64,000 bases of DNA from Planotetraspora silvatica. GTDB taxonomy: Bacteria > Actinomycetota > Actinomycetes > Streptosporangiales > Streptosporangiaceae. The DNA lies in NCBI RefSeq assembly GCF_016863315.1, contig NZ_BOOQ01000045.1:1-64000 (forward strand), written 5' to 3'. This document shows, in pieces, positions 35,491 to 43,666 of this stretch. The notes beneath the pieces are model-generated. The model was given only the letters and a program-made list of their open reading frames with translations. It searched no databases and was not told the origin of the DNA. The translations under genes were made by a program, and so were the position numbers. How positions within the stretch are numbered: position 1 is the first letter of the stretch; each line of letters begins with the position of its first letter.

Positions 35491-36750
35491 TCACTGCTCC
35501 TTGAGGCGGTCGGCCACGGAGTCGTAGCGCCTGAACGCACGGACGGAGAGACCCGTGATCAGGACGAGCACGGCGCAGGCCACTCCGCCGCCCGCCCACG
35601 CGGGAACGAGCCCGAACGCGCTTGCCGTCGCGCCCGCCCGCAGATCCCCGAGCCGGGGACCGCCCGCGACCACGACCATGAACACTCCCTGCATGCGCCC
35701 GCGCATCTCGTCGGGCGCGTAGGTCTGCAGGATCGTCTGCCGCCACACGGCGGAGACCAGGTCGGCGGCGCCGCCCATGGCCAGCAGGACGACGACCAGC
35801 CACAACTGCTGGGCGAACGCCGCCGCGGCCACGGTGAGGCCCCACACCGCGATGACGAAGGTCAGCGCCATTCCCTGGCGGCGCACGCGTCCCATCCATC
35901 CCGAGAACACGCCGGCCGTGACCGAGCCGATCGCGATGCTCGCCGACAGCCACCCGAAGGCGACGGTGGATCCGTCGAACCGCTCAGCCGCCATCTGGGG
36001 GAACAGTGCCCGGGGCATCGCGAACGCCATGGCGATGATGTCCACGGCGAAGGACATCATCACGATGGGCTTGCTCACGATGTAGCTCAGCCCGTCGACC
36101 ACCGAGCGCAGGCCCGGCCGGGAGATCTCACCCAGCGGTTCGAGGCGCGGCAGCCGTATGGCGGCGTAGAAGCCCGCGCCGAACAGGATGCCGTCGACCA
36201 GGTACGCCGTGCCGTAGCCGCCCTGCACGAGCACCACGCCGGCCAGCAGCGGGCCCAGGACCGAACCGAGGCTGCTCACCAGGAAGTTGAGCGTGTTGGC
36301 CGCGGCGACGCGCTCCCTCGGGAGCAGCCTCGGGATGATCGCGCCGCGCGTCGGCGAGGTGATCGAGAATCCGATCGACTGCAGGACGACCGCGACCAGG
36401 ATGAGATAGACGTTCTTCAGCCCGGCCCACGTCTGGATGAGCAGGGCCAGCGTGGCCAGCCAGGCGACGACCGACCCGGCGAGCAGGAGTTTGCGGCGGT
36501 CGACGGCGTCGGCGATGGCGCCGCCCCAGAGCCCGAAGATCACCAGTGGGATGAGGTTCGCGGGGCCGAGCAGGCCCACCCACAACGATGATTTCGTGAT
36601 GTCGTAGATCTCGGCGCTGACGGCCACGGACGTGAGCTGGAAGCCGATGAACGACACTCCCTGGCCCACGAGCAGCCGACGGTAGGCGGGGATCTTCAGT
36701 GGACGGACATCGAGCGCGACACGTCTCAGGCCTGACTCGACCTCCGTCAT
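35491..36750 (-). CDS. MFS transporter (EntS/drug-exporter-like)
   Basis: A 419-residue protein with about twelve helices. The N-terminal RRLLVGQGVSFIGFQLTSVAV and the motif-A-like LWGGAIADAVDRRKLLLAG are typical for the EntS/macrolide-efflux branch of the major facilitator superfamily. TSPTRGAIIPRLLPRERVAAAN resembles the central motif of that group. ATG 36750 (MTEVESGLRR) is preferred; the upstream in-frame ATG has no coding character. It is divergent from rsfS and marks the end of the variable region. Its substrate cannot be deduced. Confidence 0.88.
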   Translation of the reverse strand: MTEVESGLRRVALDVRPLKIPAYRRLLVGQGVSFIGFQLTSVAVSAEIYDITKSSLWVGLLGPANLIPLVIFGLWGGAIADAVDRRKLLLAGSVVAWLATLALLIQTWAGLKNVYLILVAVVLQSIGFSITSPTRGAIIPRLLPRERVAAANTLNFLVSSLGSVLGPLLAGVVLVQGGYGTAYLVDGILFGAGFYAAIRLPRLEPLGEISRPGLRSVVDGLSYIVSKPIVMMSFAVDIIAMAFAMPRALFPQMAAERFDGSTVAFGWLSASIAIGSVTAGVFSGWMGRVRRQGMALTFVIAVWGLTVAAAAFAQQLWLVVVLLAMGGAADLVSAVWRQTILQTYAPDEMRGRMQGVFMVVVAGGPRLGDLRAGATASAFGLVPAWAGGGVACAVLVLITGLSVRAFRRYDSVADRLKEQ

Positions 36751-36999
36751 CCCCAACCCCGCCGATCTAGGACATATGTAATATCGGGGCACTTTACCGA
36801 TATGACCTGGGCCGCCACCCACCGGGCAGGAGCTCCAAGCCGGAATCGGTGGTCACCGCTACGCGTTGAAATGTCTACGCCTGGGGATAACTCGGGATTG
36901 TCGGCGTGTCCCGATAGGGTCACTCCGGGAAACAGGTTGTGGGGACCACCATGGAGTGGGCACCCTGGAGATGCCGTCAAAGGAGGACAGAGCCGCATC

Positions 37000-37404
37000 G
37001 TGACCGCATCTGAGAGATCAATACAGCTGGTGAAGGTCGCAGCCGAGGCCGCCGCTGAGAAGCTGGCCGACGACATCATCGCCTACGACGTGAGCGACCA
37101 GCTCGTCATCACCGACGCGTTCCTACTCTGCTCCGCGTCCAACGACCGTCAGGTCCGCGCCGTGGTAGATGAGATCGAGGACCGCCTGCGCATCGAGGCC
37201 GACGCCAAGCCGGTTCGCCGGGAGGGCGAGCGGGAGGGCCGCTGGGTGCTCCTCGACTACCTCGACATCGTGGTGCACGTCCAGCACGAAGAGGACCGCA
37301 CCTTCTACGCCCTGGAGCGGCTGTGGAAGGACTGCCCCTCGATCCCGCTTCCGGAGAGCGTCACCCAGGTGGCCGCCCAGCGCTCCCGCGGGGCTGGTCA
37401 GTGA
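37000..37404 (+). CDS. rsfS: Ribosome silencing factor RsfS
   Basis: Binds L14 of the 50S subunit and blocks subunit joining in starvation. The 134-residue product has LADDIIAYDVSDQLVITDAFL followed by CSASNDRQVRAVVDEIEDRL and the C-terminal RWVLLDYLDIVVHVQHEEDR, all characteristic. It starts at GTG 37000; AGGAGG at 36981-36986 is somewhat far (13 nt) but is the only candidate. In most actinobacteria this gene follows nadD closely, so its position here shows where the core genome resumes. The stop falls inside the first unit of an 18-bp repeat. Confidence 0.95.
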   Translation: MTASERSIQLVKVAAEAAAEKLADDIIAYDVSDQLVITDAFLLCSASNDRQVRAVVDEIEDRLRIEADAKPVRREGEREGRWVLLDYLDIVVHVQHEEDRTFYALERLWKDCPSIPLPESVTQVAAQRSRGAGQ

Positions 37405-37454
37405 CGCAGCGGTACTCGGTGACGCAGCGGAATTCAGTGACGCAGCGGTACGAG
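37401..37454 (+). repeat. Three 18-bp tandem repeats between rsfS and the phosphatase gene
   Basis: Units GTGACGCAGCGGTACTCG, at 37401, 37419 and 37437, differ at two or three bases each. Each begins with a GTG that could act as a start, and the first contains the rsfS TGA. The array ends at the GAGGAGG that serves the next gene. Confidence 0.85.
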
Positions 37455-37462
37455 GAGGCGGA

Positions 37463-38098
37463 GTGAGCCGCCGGATCGTCTGCCTCCGTCACGGCCAGAC
37501 CGTGTGGAACGTCGAGAGGCGCTTCCAGGGGCACACCGACATCGCCCTCGATGAAACCGGTGTCGCGCAGGCGGCCCGGGCGGCGTCCCTGCTCGCGGCA
37601 CTGCAGCCCACGATGATCGTCTCGTCCGACCTGCGCCGGGCGTACGACACCGCCTCCGCTCTCGGACGCGTCAGCGGTCTCGAGGTCGTGGTCGACAAGG
37701 ACCTACGGGAACGTGGTGGCGGCGAGTGGGAGGGCCTCACCCGGGAGGAGATCAAGGCCGGGTGGCCCGCCGAGTTCGAGGCGTGGGACGCACCCGGCGG
37801 CGAGCACGTGACCGACGTGGCCGAGCGCGTCTCGGAGGCGATCCTCCGGTGGTCTGCGAGGACCGGTGACGACGGTCTGCTGGTCGTGGCATCGCACGGC
37901 GCGGCCCTCCGCCTTGGCATCGTCCGTCTCATGGGCCTGCCGCAGGAGTTGTGGCCGGCCCTGGGCGGCCTCGGCAACTGCGCGTGGTCCGTCCTGGAGC
38001 AGGGCCGTAAGGGCTGGCGTCTCCTGGAGCACAATGCGGGCACCCTGCCCGAGCCTGTGATCAGCGACGACAGTCCGGCCGCCACCGCCGACGCCTGA
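37463..38098 (+). CDS. Histidine phosphatase family protein
   Basis: A 211-residue protein of the phosphoglycerate-mutase-like superfamily. The catalytic VCLRHGQTVWN is at the N-terminus (His about residue 9), ERGGGEWEGLT holds the acid, and the second catalytic His is in LVVASHGAALRLG. Genes of this type follow rsfS in most actinobacteria; substrates of these broad-specificity enzymes (phosphosugars, nucleotides or other phosphomonoesters) cannot be told from sequence. GTG 37463 follows GAGGAGG at close distance. A GTG at 37401 in the rsfS end is in frame but would read the repeat array. Confidence 0.9.
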   Translation: MSRRIVCLRHGQTVWNVERRFQGHTDIALDETGVAQAARAASLLAALQPTMIVSSDLRRAYDTASALGRVSGLEVVVDKDLRERGGGEWEGLTREEIKAGWPAEFEAWDAPGGEHVTDVAERVSEAILRWSARTGDDGLLVVASHGAALRLGIVRLMGLPQELWPALGGLGNCAWSVLEQGRKGWRLLEHNAGTLPEPVISDDSPAATADA

Positions 38099-38205
38099 TC
38101 GCGCCACGCCGCCGGGGATCACACTGGCGCGGACCACATCGGTGCTCCGCGCCGGTGTGGTGAGCGCTCCCGAGCCGTTCGACTGAGCCGTCCCCCCGGA
38201 TGCCT

Positions 38206-38322
38206 TGTGCGGGCCGCACCCGCGAGCCGTCCCCGGGCTGATTCACGCAGCCGTACCCGCGAGCCGTCCCACGGGGCGCCGTGTGCGGGCCGTGCCAGCG
38301 CCGTGTGCGGGCCGTGCCAGCG
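38206..38322. repeat. Short direct repeats upstream of the ABC exporter
   Basis: The 244-bp gap before the exporter holds a 16-bp direct repeat (ACCCGCGAGCCGTCCC at 38218 and 38255) and a tandem 22-bp unit at 38279-38322. The motif TGTGCGGGCCG occurs three times. No gene is supported here. Confidence 0.8.
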
Positions 38323-38342
38323 GAAGTCGTGATCGTGGGCGC

Positions 38343-39350
38343 ATGACTTCTCCACCATCGAATTCCGTACAGTCGGCTTCCGCGCGGCCCAACGCGATCG
38401 AGGCCGAAGGCCTGGTCAAGCGCTACGCCGAGACGACAGCACTGGCCGGCCTCGATCTGGCCGTCCCGCCGGGAAGCGTGTGGGGCCTGCTGGGGCCCAA
38501 CGGCGCCGGCAAGACCACAGTGATCCGCATCCTCTCGACACTGCTGCGCCCGGACGCGGGCCACGCCTCGGTCTGCGGCGTCGACGTCCTGCGGCGCCCC
38601 GAGCAGGCGCGCGCTCTGATCGGGCTGACGGGCCAGTTCGCGGCTGTGGACGAGGCGCTGACCGGGTTCGAGAACCTGCTGCTCGTCGCCCGTCTGCTCG
38701 AGTTTCCCGGACGGCGGGCGCGGGAGCGGGCGGGCGAGTTGCTCGAGCGCTTCGGGCTGGCGGAGGCGGGTGGCCGCCTGGTCAGGACGTACTCGGGAGG
38801 CATGCGCCGCCGGCTGGACGTCGCCGCGAGCCTGGTCGGGACCCCGGCGGTGTTGTTCCTCGACGAGCCGACGACGGGGCTGGACCCCCGGTCGCGGGGT
38901 GACGTGTGGGACCTGGTGCGCGGCCTGGCGGCCGGCGGCACGACGGTGCTGCTGACCACGCAGTACCTCGAAGAGGCCGACCAGTTGTCCCAGGGGATCT
39001 CGGTGATCGACCACGGCCGGGTCGTGGAGACCGGCACACCGGCGCAGCTGAAGGCGAAGGTGGGACGGCAGACGATCGAGTTGCGGCCGGTCGAGCGCGA
39101 CCGAGCCGGGGACGTCGAGGAGATCGTGGCCGATGTCACCGGGGTGCCGGTCGTACGGGACCGAGAAGGGGGTCTGGTCTCGGCGGCGCTGCCGCTCGGC
39201 AGCCGAGCCGGAGCTGTGCTGGCCGCGGTCGCGGCCCGGCTGGAGATCGCGGGGATCGAAGTGGCCGAGATCGGCGTGCGACTGGCCAGCCTGGACGAGG
39301 TGTTCCTGGCTCTGACCGGGCCCGACGCTCCGGTGGAGGCCGCACGATGA
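38343..39350 (+). CDS. ABC transporter ATP-binding protein (DrrA type)
   Basis: A 335-residue ATPase. Walker A is GPNGAGKTTVIRILSTLLRP, the signature is YSGGMRRRLDVAASL and Walker B is VLFLDEPTTGLDP. A C-terminal extension of about 100 residues (VGRQTIELRPVERD onward) is typical of the daunorubicin-resistance DrrA family. The ATG at 38343 overlaps nothing and the stop overlaps the start of the permease gene (ATGA at 39347-39350). The pair exports lipids, antibiotics or other amphiphiles in known cases; the substrate here is unknown. The large regulator gene at 40163 is convergent. Confidence 0.93.
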   Translation: MTSPPSNSVQSASARPNAIEAEGLVKRYAETTALAGLDLAVPPGSVWGLLGPNGAGKTTVIRILSTLLRPDAGHASVCGVDVLRRPEQARALIGLTGQFAAVDEALTGFENLLLVARLLEFPGRRARERAGELLERFGLAEAGGRLVRTYSGGMRRRLDVAASLVGTPAVLFLDEPTTGLDPRSRGDVWDLVRGLAAGGTTVLLTTQYLEEADQLSQGISVIDHGRVVETGTPAQLKAKVGRQTIELRPVERDRAGDVEEIVADVTGVPVVRDREGGLVSAALPLGSRAGAVLAAVAARLEIAGIEVAEIGVRLASLDEVFLALTGPDAPVEAAR

Positions 39351-40111
39351 ACCCCATGCGGACGGCCCGCCACAGCGTGACGCTCGCGTGGCGCGACATC
39401 GTGAAGTTCCGGCACACCCCGGATCAGCTGCTGGACATCCTGCTGATGCCGGTGACGTTCGTCCTGACGTTCGTCTTCCTGTTCGGCAACGCGGTCTCGG
39501 GTGACTGGCACGCCTACCTGCGGTTCGTGATCCCGGGCATCGCGATCCAGGCGCTGATGTTCGCCTCGCTCGGCAGCGCGCTCGCACTCAACACCGATCT
39601 GCGCGACGGGGTCTACGACCGGTTCCGCAGCATGCCCATCGCCCGGTCGGCGCCCCTGATCGGACACATCCTCGGCGACTCGGTCAAGTACGCGCTGTCC
39701 GTCGTGCTGGTGTTCGCGATCGGGGCGGCGTTGGGCTTCCGGTTCGGCGGTGGCGTGCCGGCGGTGGCGGGCGCGGCCGGGCTGATGATGGCGTTCGCGC
39801 TCGCCACCTGCTGGATCGGCGTGCTGATCGGCGTGGTGGCGAGGACCGCGGAGACCGTCCAGGCGCTCAGCATGGTCCTGATCTTCCCGCTCACCTTCGG
39901 GAGCAACGTCTTCGTCCCGACCGCGAAGCTGCCCGGCTGGCTGCAGGCGTGGGTGAGGATCAACCCGGTCACCCAGGTGTCGGACGCGGTGCGGTCCCTG
40001 ACGCTCGGCCTGCCCGCGGCCGGATCGGTGCCGTCATCGCTCGCCTGGTCAGCGGGCATCGTGGTGGTCTTCGCGCCGCTGGCCGTGCTCGCCTACAGGC
40101 GCCGGGGCTGA
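39347..40111 (+). CDS. ABC-2 type permease (DrrB type)
   Basis: A 254-residue membrane protein with six helices (for example LLDILLMPVTFVLTFVFLF, IAIQALMFASLGSALAL and LIFPLTFGSNVFVPT). It has the ABC-2 family pattern NPVTQVSDAVRSLTLGLP in its last extracellular loop. It overlaps the ATPase gene by 4 bp, so the two form one transporter. No terminator is obvious in the 50 bp before the convergent regulator gene. Confidence 0.92.
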   Translation: MNPMRTARHSVTLAWRDIVKFRHTPDQLLDILLMPVTFVLTFVFLFGNAVSGDWHAYLRFVIPGIAIQALMFASLGSALALNTDLRDGVYDRFRSMPIARSAPLIGHILGDSVKYALSVVLVFAIGAALGFRFGGGVPAVAGAAGLMMAFALATCWIGVLIGVVARTAETVQALSMVLIFPLTFGSNVFVPTAKLPGWLQAWVRINPVTQVSDAVRSLTLGLPAAGSVPSSLAWSAGIVVVFAPLAVLAYRRRG

Positions 40112-40162
40112 TCGTCGGGAAGGTCGCGGGCGGAGTCGGCGAAGGGCCGGCCGGCGCCGGGG

Positions 40163-43100
40163 CTAGCCGGCGGACACGGACTCACGGAGCCGGTCCAGGG
40201 CGACGGCGGCGTCGAGTGAGGCCGCGGCCGCGTACTCGTCGTCGAAGACCTCGCCGAGCTCGGCGCGGGCACGTCGTTCGCTGTCGAGGACGTCGGGATT
40301 GCCGCGGTCGGGGGTGCCGCGCAGGGCCGCGGCGAGGCCGAGCGACGTGGCGGCGGAGCCGGGGCGATGCTCGGCCAAGGCCACATCGGCCAGCGCCTCG
40401 GCCACTCCGGCCGCTCCCAAACGCGCCGCCCCGCCCGCGTTGAGGTCTCCGGCGGCGTCACGCAGGTGGGCGCGCGCCTCCTCCAAGTCTCCCGACAGGA
40501 TCGCGAGCCGGCTCAGCTCGACCAGGGCGAGGACGCGCATCTGGGTCTCGGCCCATCTCTCCCCCCGCAGGCCCGCGATCACCTGGGCGAGCGACCCCCT
40601 CGCACCCCTGTGATCTCCGGCGGTACGGGCGGCGGTGGCCAGCCCGATCCGCACCGTGGCGACCACGGTGATGAACCGGCCTGCCAGCCCGGCGCGTTCG
40701 GCGTTCGTCAGATCAACGAGAGCCTCCGCCGCCTGCCCGGCGCGCAGCCGGTGGAGGCCGCGTTGCGCCTCCATCCAGGCGGCGTCGGACGTCGCACCCA
40801 GGGCTCGCATCAGGTCAAGCGCCTCGCCGGCGGCTTCGATGGCCGCGCTGTGCCTGCCGGACATGCCGTGGAAGCCGGCCAGGATGCTCGCGGCCGAGGC
40901 GATGCCCCACCTGTCGCCGGTCGCGGTGAACCTCGCGTGCGCGCTTTCGTAGTGCGTTCCGGCCGCGTCGAGGCGGCCGTCGTTCTGTGCGGCGTACCCG
41001 GCCAGCAATTCGGCCTGGGCCGAGATCCAGTCGTCCGGATGCGTGGTCAGGCGTCCGTCGCGGGCCCCGCCGTGGAGTTCGCCCAAGATCATGACCATGA
41101 AGGCGACGGCGGGATGCCACAGACGTTCGTCGTCGCCGGCCAGCGCACGCGCCGTGGCCGCCGACGAGGCGCTCCGGGGGGGATCGCCGCCGCTCTGGTA
41201 CAGGGCGTGGTACGCGTACGCGGTGGCCAGGGTGCGGCCGGGGACGGCGGCATGGCTGGGAGCGGGGGCACGGCTGAGGGCGGCGGCGTGACTGGGAGTG
41301 GCGGTGGGAGCGGGGGCGTGGCTGAGGGCGGCGGCGGTGCGGCGACTGAGGGCGGTGGCGTGCCCGCCCGGCGGGTCCAGCACGCGGCGCAGCCATCCGA
41401 CCGCGTCGTCGTGGGTGTCGCGCAATACCCAGAACCATCCGAGTGCGGCGGTCAGCCGGACCGCGGTCCGTTCGTCGCCGCTGTCCACGGCCCAGCGCAG
41501 GGCGGCGGTCAGGTTGCCGTACTCCCGGTCGAACCAGGCCAGGTGCTCCAATTGGGCGCCGGCCCGCAGGCCGGGCTCCGCGGTCTCGGCCCGCGCCAGG
41601 TAGAACGCGGCGTGCGCCCGCCGCGCCCGATCCGCCTCGCCGGAGTCCGCGAGCCTCCCGGCCGCGAAGGCGGCGATGGTGTCGAGCATCCGATATCGCG
41701 ACGGCAGTCCGGGGGTCTCGACCATCTCGACGAGCGACTTGTCCACCAGCGCCGAGACCGCCTCGGCGATCTCGTCCTGGCTGACGCTTCCCGCGCATAC
41801 GGCCTGGGCCGCGTCCATCGTCGCGCCTCCGGTGAAGACCGCCAGCCCACCGGCCACGGTGCGCTCGGCCTCCGTCAGGAGCCGCCAGCTCCACTCGACC
41901 ACGGCCAGCAGGGTCTGGTGGCGCGGCAGCGCCGTCCGGCTGCCCCCGGTGAGCAGCCGGAACCGGTCGGAGAGCCGGGTGGCGATCTCCGCGGGGCTCA
42001 GCGACCGCAGGCGGGTGCAGGCCAGCTCGATGGCCAGCGGCAGACCGTCGAGGCGCCGGCAGATGTCGAGGACGTGGGGCAGGTCGCCCGGAGTGAGCGT
42101 GAATCCCGGGCGCACGGCCGCGGCACGGTCGAGGAACAAGCGCACCGCCGGATAGCCGGCGGCGCCGGCGAGCTCCACGTCCTCCGGCGGCAGCCGGAGC
42201 GGCCCGACCGGATGGAGGAACTCGCCGGAGATGCCGAGCGGCTCCCGGCTCGTCGCGATGATCCGGACACCGGGGCAGCCGGCGAGGACGCGGTCGGCCA
42301 GGCGGGCGCACGCCTCGATGAGGTGCTCGCAGTTGTCCAGCACCAGGAGCGTGTGCCGGTCGCCGATGCGCGCGGCGAGCCTGGCCGCCGCGCCGTCGGT
42401 CCTGCCGTCGTCTCCGGCGTCGGTCCCGCCTCCCGCGTCGGTTCCGTCTCCGGTTCCGCCGCGCAGGCCGGCCTCCCGCAGCCCGAGCGCGCGGGACACC
42501 GCGGCGGGCAGCCATTCCGGGTCGCGGACGTCGGCGAGCTCGATCGACCACACGCCGTCGGCGTACTGAGCGGCAAGCGTCGCGGCGATCTCCTCCGCGA
42601 GCCGGGTCTTGCCCGCGCCGCCCGGCCCGACCAGCGTCAGGAGCCGGGCCTCGCCGAGGACGTCGCCGACCCGGGCCACGTCGTCCTCACGCCCCACGAA
42701 GCTCGTCACCGGCGCGCGGAGATTGCCGCGCCGATCGCCGCGCCAGCCGCCGCGCCAGTCGCCGTGCCGCCCGGCGCCGTCCGGTGCTCGATCGCCTGCT
42801 CGATCGCCTGCGCGGACGTCCGCCCGGACGCCTGGCCGTACGGCACGGCCGTGCGCACCCTCGGATGCGCCCAGCGGTACGGCAGGCGCCGGGGTGCCCC
42901 GCAGGATCGCGGTGTGCACCTCGCGGACGGCGGGGGAGGGGTCGGCGCCCAGCTCGTCGGCCAGAACCCCGCGCAGCTCCTCGAACACCAGGAGCGCCTC
43001 GGACGGCCGGCCCGCGGCCGCGAGCGCCCGCATGCGCAGCGCGCTCAGTCGTTCCCGCAGCGGGTGCGCCGCGGCCAGGGCTGCGAGCTCGGTCGCCAGG

Positions 43101-43627
43101 TCCGCCGGGTCCCCGCCGGTCGCCAGCTCCACCTCGGCGCGGTCCTCGACGATCCGCAGCCGGAGCTCGCCGAGGCGGGCGGAGGCGGCCGCGCCGAACC
43201 CGGTCGACGCCAGATCGGGAAGCGGTCCGCCCCGCCAGAGCCGCAACGCCTGGTCGAACAGGTCGCCGGCGGCCGTCAGGTCACCGGCGTCGCGCCACGC
43301 CCGCCCGTCGGCGGCCAGCCGTTCGAACACTGGGACGTCGACGTCTTCGGCGGGCACGGCCAGCCGGTAACCCGTGGGCAGCAGCTCCAGGAGGCCCTCG
43401 GCGGGAAGGACGCGCCGCAGCCGCGACACCAGGGTCTGCAGGGCGTTCGCCCCGCCCGCCGGAGGCCGGCCGTCCCAGACGGCCTCGACGAGCTCCGCGC
43501 CGGAGACCGCCCGGCCGGGATCCAGCGCGAGCCGGGCCAGCAGGGCGCGCAGACGTGTTCCCGGGATGTCGACGGTCCGGCCGGTGTCGTCGAGGACCTC
43601 CAGAGGTCCCAGCAGCCTGATCCGCAT
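40163..43627 (-). CDS. SARP/AfsR-type transcriptional regulator with NB-ARC and TPR regions
   Basis: A 1154-residue regulator. The N-terminal OmpR-like winged helix (MRIRLLGPLEVLDDTGRTVD, then ANALQTLVSRLRRVL) and bacterial transcriptional activation domain (about 98-250) are followed by a NB-ARC ATPase (P-loop LVGPGGAGKTRLAEEI near 330, and TLLVLDNCEHLIEACARLAD). The C-terminal 500 residues are TPR-like. Low-complexity insertions (residues about 265-310, 395-415 and 755-800) are rich in Arg/Asp/Gly or Ala/Pro and have local DNA repeats. AfsR-like proteins activate secondary metabolism or morphological genes. No biosynthetic cluster is adjacent; the ABC exporter on the other strand is the nearest possible target. 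Confidence 0.92.
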   Translation of the reverse strand: MRIRLLGPLEVLDDTGRTVDIPGTRLRALLARLALDPGRAVSGAELVEAVWDGRPPAGGANALQTLVSRLRRVLPAEGLLELLPTGYRLAVPAEDVDVPVFERLAADGRAWRDAGDLTAAGDLFDQALRLWRGGPLPDLASTGFGAAASARLGELRLRIVEDRAEVELATGGDPADLATELAALAAAHPLRERLSALRMRALAAAGRPSEALLVFEELRGVLADELGADPSPAVREVHTAILRGTPAPAVPLGASEGAHGRAVRPGVRADVRAGDRAGDRAPDGAGRHGDWRGGWRGDRRGNLRAPVTSFVGREDDVARVGDVLGEARLLTLVGPGGAGKTRLAEEIAATLAAQYADGVWSIELADVRDPEWLPAAVSRALGLREAGLRGGTGDGTDAGGGTDAGDDGRTDGAAARLAARIGDRHTLLVLDNCEHLIEACARLADRVLAGCPGVRIIATSREPLGISGEFLHPVGPLRLPPEDVELAGAAGYPAVRLFLDRAAAVRPGFTLTPGDLPHVLDICRRLDGLPLAIELACTRLRSLSPAEIATRLSDRFRLLTGGSRTALPRHQTLLAVVEWSWRLLTEAERTVAGGLAVFTGGATMDAAQAVCAGSVSQDEIAEAVSALVDKSLVEMVETPGLPSRYRMLDTIAAFAAGRLADSGEADRARRAHAAFYLARAETAEPGLRAGAQLEHLAWFDREYGNLTAALRWAVDSGDERTAVRLTAALGWFWVLRDTHDDAVGWLRRVLDPPGGHATALSRRTAAALSHAPAPTATPSHAAALSRAPAPSHAAVPGRTLATAYAYHALYQSGGDPPRSASSAATARALAGDDERLWHPAVAFMVMILGELHGGARDGRLTTHPDDWISAQAELLAGYAAQNDGRLDAAGTHYESAHARFTATGDRWGIASAASILAGFHGMSGRHSAAIEAAGEALDLMRALGATSDAAWMEAQRGLHRLRAGQAAEALVDLTNAERAGLAGRFITVVATVRIGLATAARTAGDHRGARGSLAQVIAGLRGERWAETQMRVLALVELSRLAILSGDLEEARAHLRDAAGDLNAGGAARLGAAGVAEALADVALAEHRPGSAATSLGLAAALRGTPDRGNPDVLDSERRARAELGEVFDDEYAAAASLDAAVALDRLRESVSAG

Positions 43628-43666
43628 GTGTCCAGCGTCTCACGCGCCCTGCCGGACGCCCTCCCG

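Noticed and set aside
37401-37454. Possible CRISPR-like array of three 18-bp units
   Set aside because: The units are directly adjacent without spacers and there are no cas genes, so it is a simple tandem repeat.
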